Source: JAEEJA01 sp036343175
Lineage (GTDB): Bacteria > Bacillota > Clostridia > Lachnospirales > Lachnospiraceae
DNA length: 64,000 nt
Assembly (NCBI GenBank): GCA_036343175.1
Contig: JAZASR010000004.1
Span: forward strand, 53,753 to 117,752
Direction of reading: 5' to 3'
The notes under the pieces are model-generated. The model searched no databases and had not been told where the DNA came from. It saw nothing but the letters and a program-made list of their open reading frames with translations. Below are positions 60,901-64,000 of the stretch, piece after piece. Every line of letters begins with the position of its first letter. Positions within the stretch are counted from its first letter, which is position 1. The translations under genes and the position numbers were made by a program.

Positions 60901-61797
60901 AAAATCTTCAGCAAGCTTAAAGCCTGTAATACGTCTTTTGAGGTGAAGCTTTTTATTGTATTTATATCTGCCGACCTTATCGAGATCATATCTCTTAGGG
61001 TCGAAGAACATGCCATTAAGAAGATTCTCAGCTGACTCCTTTGAGAAAGGCTCGTCAGAACGAAGTCTTGCATAAAGCTCTCTTAAGCCTGACTCATAAT
61101 CATGGGTAATATCTTTTTCAAGAGTTGCCTGGATCTTAGGCTCATCGCCGAACATATCTATGATCTCTTCGTTGGTCCCGAGTCCCATGGCACGTAAGAA
61201 CACTGTTATAGGGAGTTTTCTGTTACGGTCAACGTGAACATAATAGATATCATTGGAATCAGTCTCGTACTCGAGCCATGCGCCGCGGTTAGGAATCACC
61301 TGTGATGAGAAGAGCTCCTTGCCGAGCTTATCATGATCGATCGTAAAATAAATACCGGGCGAACGAACAAGCTGGCTGACTATGACTCTTTCAGCGCCGT
61401 TGATGATAAATGTACCTGTTGCAGTCATAAGAGGAAGGTCACCCATAAATATAGGCATATCCTTGATCTCTTCAGTCTCTTTGTTGTAAAGACGTACTGT
61501 AACATAAAGAGGAGCACTGTATGTAACGCCTCTTTCCTTACATTCATCGATAGAGTACTTCTTCTCGCTTGTGCGGAGCTCGTAATCCACGAACTCAAGA
61601 CTAAATCTTCCGTTGTTAAAATCTGTGATTGGTGAAATGTCATCAAATGCCTCTCTTAAGCCCTTTTCGACGAACCACTTATAGGAACCTGTCTGAACTT
61701 CGATGAGATTAGGCATTTCCAGAACTTCCTTCTGGTTGGCATAGGACATTCTTATGCCCTTTCCGACGTGAATCGGATGGATTCTGTTTTTCTTCAC
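57931..61797 (-). CDS. rpoB: RNA polymerase beta subunit
   Basis: 1288 residues with a GTG start (AAGGAG 11 nt upstream). The rifampicin region reads SQLSQFMDQNNPLSELTHKR and RLSALGPGG with sensitive-type residues at the common resistance positions (Asp, His, Ser). Other motifs: PVETPEGPNIGLI, KMAGRHGNKGVVS, and the C-terminal GGKAQFGGQRFGEMEVWAL. The C-terminus is extended by about 60 acidic residues. It is preceded by its own promoter rather than by rplL. Confidence 0.99.
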   Translation of the reverse strand: MKKNRIHPIHVGKGIRMSYANQKEVLEMPNLIEVQTGSYKWFVEKGLREAFDDISPITDFNNGRFSLEFVDYELRTSEKKYSIDECKERGVTYSAPLYVTVRLYNKETEEIKDMPIFMGDLPLMTATGTFIINGAERVIVSQLVRSPGIYFTIDHDKLGKELFSSQVIPNRGAWLEYETDSNDIYYVHVDRNRKLPITVFLRAMGLGTNEEIIDMFGDEPKIQATLEKDITHDYESGLRELYARLRSDEPFSKESAENLLNGMFFDPKRYDLDKVGRYKYNKKLHLKRRITGFKLAEDFVDPQTGEVIDAGTRVTEEMAEQMQNSAVPYVFVETDTKAVKVLSNLMVDIKTYIPGLDTEKLGIKVDVYYPVLKQILEQFEDTDLTKEVPEELEEMIRDNFSELVPKHITKEDMFASINYMLHLEYKVGTERVGNDDDIDHLGNRRIRAVGELLQNQYRIGLSRMERVVRERMSTQDPSSITPQSLINIKPVTAAIKEFFGSSQLSQFMDQNNPLSELTHKRRLSALGPGGLSRDRAGFEVRDVHYSHYGRMCPVETPEGPNIGLINSLASYARINEYGFIEAPYRKVDKSDPENPVVTNEVVYLPADEEDKYVVAQANEPLDAKGHFENEHVSGRFKEQNSQFDKKTVELMDVSPRMVFSVATSMIPFLQNDDANRALMGSNMQRQAVPLLTTEAPQIDTGIGMKAAIDSGNCVLAEEDGTVIRSASDEIVIKNKKGVDRTYPVAKFQRSNQGTCINQRPIVDCGDEVKKGQVIADGPCTSYGELALGKNPLIGFMTWEGYNYEDAVLLSENLVKYDTYTSVHINNYDCESRDTKLGMEEITREVPGVGEDALKNLDEHGIIRVGAEVRAGDILVGKVTPKGETDLTAEERLLRAIFGEKAREVRDTSLKVPHGEFGIVVATRVFTRDNGDELPTGVNESVRIYIAQKRKIQPGDKMAGRHGNKGVVSRVLPVEDMPFLPNGRPLDIVLNPLGVPSRMNIGQILETHLSLASQVLGIKVSSPIFNGANEEDIMETLDMANDYANTPIEDFEKKYKSKLDPEIMQYLIDHQDHKKEWEGVPIRRDGKVRMRDGRTGEYFDGEVTIGFMHYIKLHHLVDDKIHARSTGPYSLVTQQPLGGKAQFGGQRFGEMEVWALEAYGAAYTLQEILTVKSDDVVGRVNTYEAIVKGENIPEPGIPESFKVLLKELQALALDVTVLDDDGNEVKFDETTEDQYDEDFKPLIDGDDNIAFINNDDAFNSGAFSKGTVEELEDNENADFQETTFSPDDM

Positions 61798-61963
61798 GAT
61801 TGCAGCCTCTCCTTAAATAATGCTTTGAACTATAATGAACAAAATTGCTTCCGCCGCGTGTCATATGCTGGGATAAAGGGTCCAGGCCGCGCATGAAGAA
61901 AACCATATGACGAAAAATATTTACTTTTATGCAAAAGTCGATTGCGACAGATGCGTAATTTAT

Positions 61964-61992
61964 ATAATATTACGGGGATCCGCAAATGTCAA
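61964..61992 (-). promoter_or_regulatory. rpoBC promoter
   Basis: Minus strand -35 TTGACA (61987-61992), 17-bp spacer, -10 TATTAT (61964-61969). The leader is about 160 nt; I see no clear attenuator in it. Confidence 0.78.
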
Positions 61993-62046
61993 GGGATGTT
62001 TTTTTCAGAAAGGTCGGTTTTTAAGATATACCACACCGGATACTGC

Positions 62047-62081
62047 AAAAAAAGCACAGCCGCTATGGCTGTGCTTTTTTT
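62047..62081 (-). terminator. intrinsic terminator after the NSS transporter gene
   Basis: An A run, stem GCACAGCC (62054-62061) with GGCTGTGC (62067-62074), then a T run. It is symmetrical and insulates rpoBC from the gene upstream. Confidence 0.9.
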
Positions 62082-62172
62082 AATTCCATTTGTATAAATG
62101 CTGTATATAATAATTACTGCAGTTTCCGTAATTTTTTGAACGTGCTGAATTTTCCTGCGCATCATGACCTTT

Positions 62173-62257
62173 AAGCATCAGATCAGAATACAAACGCATC
62201 AGGAACTATAAGCATCAGATCAGAATACAAGCGCATCAGGACCTATAAGCATCAGAA
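62173..62257 (-). repeat. 37-bp tandem repeat over the NSS transporter stop codon
   Basis: AAGCATCAG starts at 62173, 62210 and 62247 (exact 37-bp period). The third, partial copy contains the stop codon (62252-62254), so the array begins inside the gene and runs downstream. Confidence 0.9.
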
Positions 62258-63625
62258 TGAGAAAAGCCCGAGTCCTGAAAGGACTGATGTAATAAGTATG
62301 CCGGCAAGGAAGATCGGTGATACCCATTTTATCATGACCGCATAGAACTTATATGAGAAGAATCTGTGGCCTGATGACTCCACTTCGTCCCTGATCGTAG
62401 TGGTCTTTATAAAGAATCCTGTAAAAATACAGATCGAGATCGCAACTATTGGCATAAGGACTGAGTTAGAAATATAGTCAAGCAGATCAAGAAGCGCCAT
62501 GCCGCCCACCTGTATGAAGTCAAGAGGGCCATAACCGAGCGAACATAAGCCGCCGACGATAATTGAATAGACAGTTGCAATAAGCATGCTCGTTCTTCTT
62601 GTCCAGTGGAACTGATCGCAGAACTGCGATACGACTGCCTCCTCAATGGAGATAGAGGATGTAAGGGCTGCGAAAAATACAAATGAGAAGAAAAGCGCGC
62701 CGGTTATCCTTCCTATAGCCATAGAATCAAATACCTTAGGGAGTGTCATGAACATAAGGCCCGGACCGGCATTCATGGCTGACATGTCTCCGTTGGAGAA
62801 TACATAGACCGCAGGGATGATCATAAGACCAGCGAGGAAGGCTATAGCCGTATCAAAGATATCAATGCGGCGGCATGACTGCTCAAGATCGGCTGTCTTA
62901 GGCATGTATGAACCATAGGTGATCATAATGCCCATAGCCAGTGAAAGAGAGTAGAAAAGCTGACCGCAGGCTGCAAGTATAGTCTTCGCATTGAGAAACT
63001 TTATGTCCGGCTTTAAATAATAAGTGATACCCTTGCCTGCATTTGGAAGAGTGCAGGTAAAGACCGCAACGATTATGACAAGGATGAAAAGTATAGGCAT
63101 GAGGATCTTCGATGACCTCTCAACGCCCTTCTGTACGCCGACACCGATTACAAATGATGTCAGGAGCATAAATATGGCAAAATAAAGAAGAGGCTCCACT
63201 ATACCATTCTGGGCACCGCTGATATAAGCTCCAAAGTAACCGTCTTTAGCTGCTGCCTTATCATCACCTATAATGAATGTAACTGCATACTTCATTACCC
63301 AGCCGCCTATCAGGCAGTAGTAAGGAAGGATAAGTACAGGAACCAAAGCGTTGATGATGCCAAGCCATTTGAAATGCTTATGGAGCTTTTCAAATGCACC
63401 GACACAGGAAAGCCCGGTCTTGCGGCCGATGGAGACCTCTGTAACCATTACCGAAAAGCCAAATGTTATGGCAAGTATGATATAGATAATGAGGAATGTT
63501 CCTCCGCCATACTTAGCAGCAAGATATGGGAATCTCCAGATGTTTCCAAGACCGATGGCTGAACCGGCGGCGGCAAGTATGAAGCCTAAATTGCTTGCAA
63601 ATGAACCTCTTTTTTCTTTTTTCAT
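62252..63625 (-). CDS. neurotransmitter:sodium symporter family transporter
   Basis: 457 residues, about 11-12 membrane helices. Helix 1 carries the sodium and substrate site (AAAGSAIGLGNIWRFPYLAAKYGGG). Bacterial members such as MhsT and TnaT import hydrophobic or aromatic amino acids with sodium. The tryptophan genes are 19 kb away, so tryptophan is only one guess at the substrate. It has AGGAG before the ATG, its own promoter (63700-63728) and a terminator. Confidence 0.94.
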   Translation of the reverse strand: MKKEKRGSFASNLGFILAAAGSAIGLGNIWRFPYLAAKYGGGTFLIIYIILAITFGFSVMVTEVSIGRKTGLSCVGAFEKLHKHFKWLGIINALVPVLILPYYCLIGGWVMKYAVTFIIGDDKAAAKDGYFGAYISGAQNGIVEPLLYFAIFMLLTSFVIGVGVQKGVERSSKILMPILFILVIIVAVFTCTLPNAGKGITYYLKPDIKFLNAKTILAACGQLFYSLSLAMGIMITYGSYMPKTADLEQSCRRIDIFDTAIAFLAGLMIIPAVYVFSNGDMSAMNAGPGLMFMTLPKVFDSMAIGRITGALFFSFVFFAALTSSISIEEAVVSQFCDQFHWTRRTSMLIATVYSIIVGGLCSLGYGPLDFIQVGGMALLDLLDYISNSVLMPIVAISICIFTGFFIKTTTIRDEVESSGHRFFSYKFYAVMIKWVSPIFLAGILITSVLSGLGLFSF

Positions 63626-63699
63626 TTTTTTTCTCCTACTTTTTTATTTTGGAAAATCAATTTCTTAAAAATCAGAAACATTAAGAAATAGACCTCACA

Positions 63700-63728
63700 A
63701 TTATAGACTGGTCCGGATAAAAATGCAA
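63700..63728 (-). promoter_or_regulatory. promoter of the NSS transporter gene
   Basis: Minus strand -35 TTGCAT (63723-63728), 17-bp spacer, -10 TATAAT (63700-63705). Confidence 0.75.
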
Positions 63729-63729
63729 A

Positions 63730-63836
63730 CAGGCAGCACCGGCGCAGCAACTATGCTGCCTCCGATGCTGCCATCACTCAAACCTGCATGCTCTGAAAAG
63801 CAGGTTCTTGTATCATCAGCCTTCATGATTTTTAAT
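63730..63836. other. hairpin-rich intergenic sequence
   Basis: Two inverted pairs: AGGCAGCA/TGCTGCCT near 63731-63762 and AACCTGC/GCAGGTT near 63781-63807. A 60-codon frame crosses this region but has no ribosome site or recognisable sequence. It joins the structured element at 63837. Confidence 0.45.
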
Positions 63837-63987
63837 AGCACTTTGTAGTCAGGCAGTGGCTTTTGGACTTTTCTCTCGCTCACTTCTTCACGTCAGAACT
63901 TGCCAGGCTTTTGGCAAGTTCCAAAGGTTGGCTTTAGCCAACCGATGAGAATAGGTCCAAAGCCACTTACCTGACCATCAAAGTGCT
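63837..63987. repeat. 151-bp multi-branched inverted-repeat element
   Basis: The ends (63837-63868 and 63955-63987) pair almost throughout: AGCACTTTG/CAAAGTGCT, GTCAGG/CCTGAC, AGTGGCTTTTGGAC/GTCCAAAGCCACT. Inside are two perfect hairpins: AACTTGCC/GGCAAGTT (63897-63920) and GGTTGGCT/AGCCAACC (63926-63943). It could be a non-autonomous mobile element, a dispersed intergenic repeat or a structured RNA. No transposase is nearby. Confidence 0.7.
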
Positions 63988-64000
63988 TTTCTAGTTACTT

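Noticed and set aside
63701..63883. 60-codon minus-strand frame
   Set aside because: It crosses the hairpin region and the 151-bp element, overlaps the NSS transporter promoter and lacks a ribosome site.

Overview
Most likely a member of the Lachnospiraceae (Clostridia, Firmicutes), a gut or rumen type organism. This rests on gene content: a long-form ribosome hibernation factor, a T-box leader, a Bacillus-type Fur box, a BirA-type box, zinc-ribbon kinase-like proteins, BspA-like leucine-rich surface proteins and a C-terminally FeoA-fused style iron transporter. I cannot name the genus. Almost every gene is on the minus strand, as expected of a leading-strand block. The only clear plus-strand genes are an ECF sigma factor and its membrane anti-sigma factor (3970-5644). 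No rRNA, tRNA, CRISPR, phage or IS transposase was seen.

Layout. 1-5.7 kb: the start of a secreted protein cut by the window edge, a FeoA-FeoB fusion behind a perfect Fur box, then PrsW divergent from an ECF sigma/RsiV-like pair. 5.7-13.5 kb: a DUF4160 gene pair, pgi, and a complete pantothenate/CoA operon (panG-like reductase, panB, panC, panD, coaBC) headed by a truncated WYL-type regulator. 13.5-22 kb: heterodimeric ABC exporter, double-VanZ protein, chemoreceptor without a sensor domain, hpf, NlpC/P60 hydrolase. 22.4-28 kb: a candidate 6S RNA, mnmA, a HAD-NUDIX fusion, recO, a GH25 lysozyme. 28-39.4 kb: two zinc-ribbon pseudokinases (one with PASTA domains) in an operon with a large LRR surface protein, plus two further proteins. 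39.6-43.9 kb: trpCBA under a tryptophan T-box, and a secreted DUF3298 protein. 44-53 kb: glgB, a peptide-binding lipoprotein and a CUT1 sugar ABC system without its ATPase. 53.3-64 kb: bioY with a BirA box, rpoC, rpoB with its own promoter, an NSS-family transporter, and a 151-bp structured element.

How it fits together. Cofactor and amino-acid supply (pantothenate, biotin, tryptophan, iron) is controlled by local cis signals that can be read in the sequence. A second theme is envelope surveillance: PrsW, sigma/RsiV-like, lysozyme, NlpC/P60, PASTA pseudokinase and LRR adhesin-like proteins.

The least explained signals are: (i) ten separate loci where short, locus-specific tandem duplications (period about 16-52 bp, 2-4 copies) lie at or just after a stop codon; (ii) two tandem pseudokinases sharing a repeated short acidic/amphipathic motif; (iii) a multi-branched inverted-repeat element at 63837-63987; (iv) crossing helices suggesting a pseudoknotted RNA after bioY. 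All starts given were chosen by ribosome binding sites read from the sequence. Promoters and RNA folds were found by eye, not by software.
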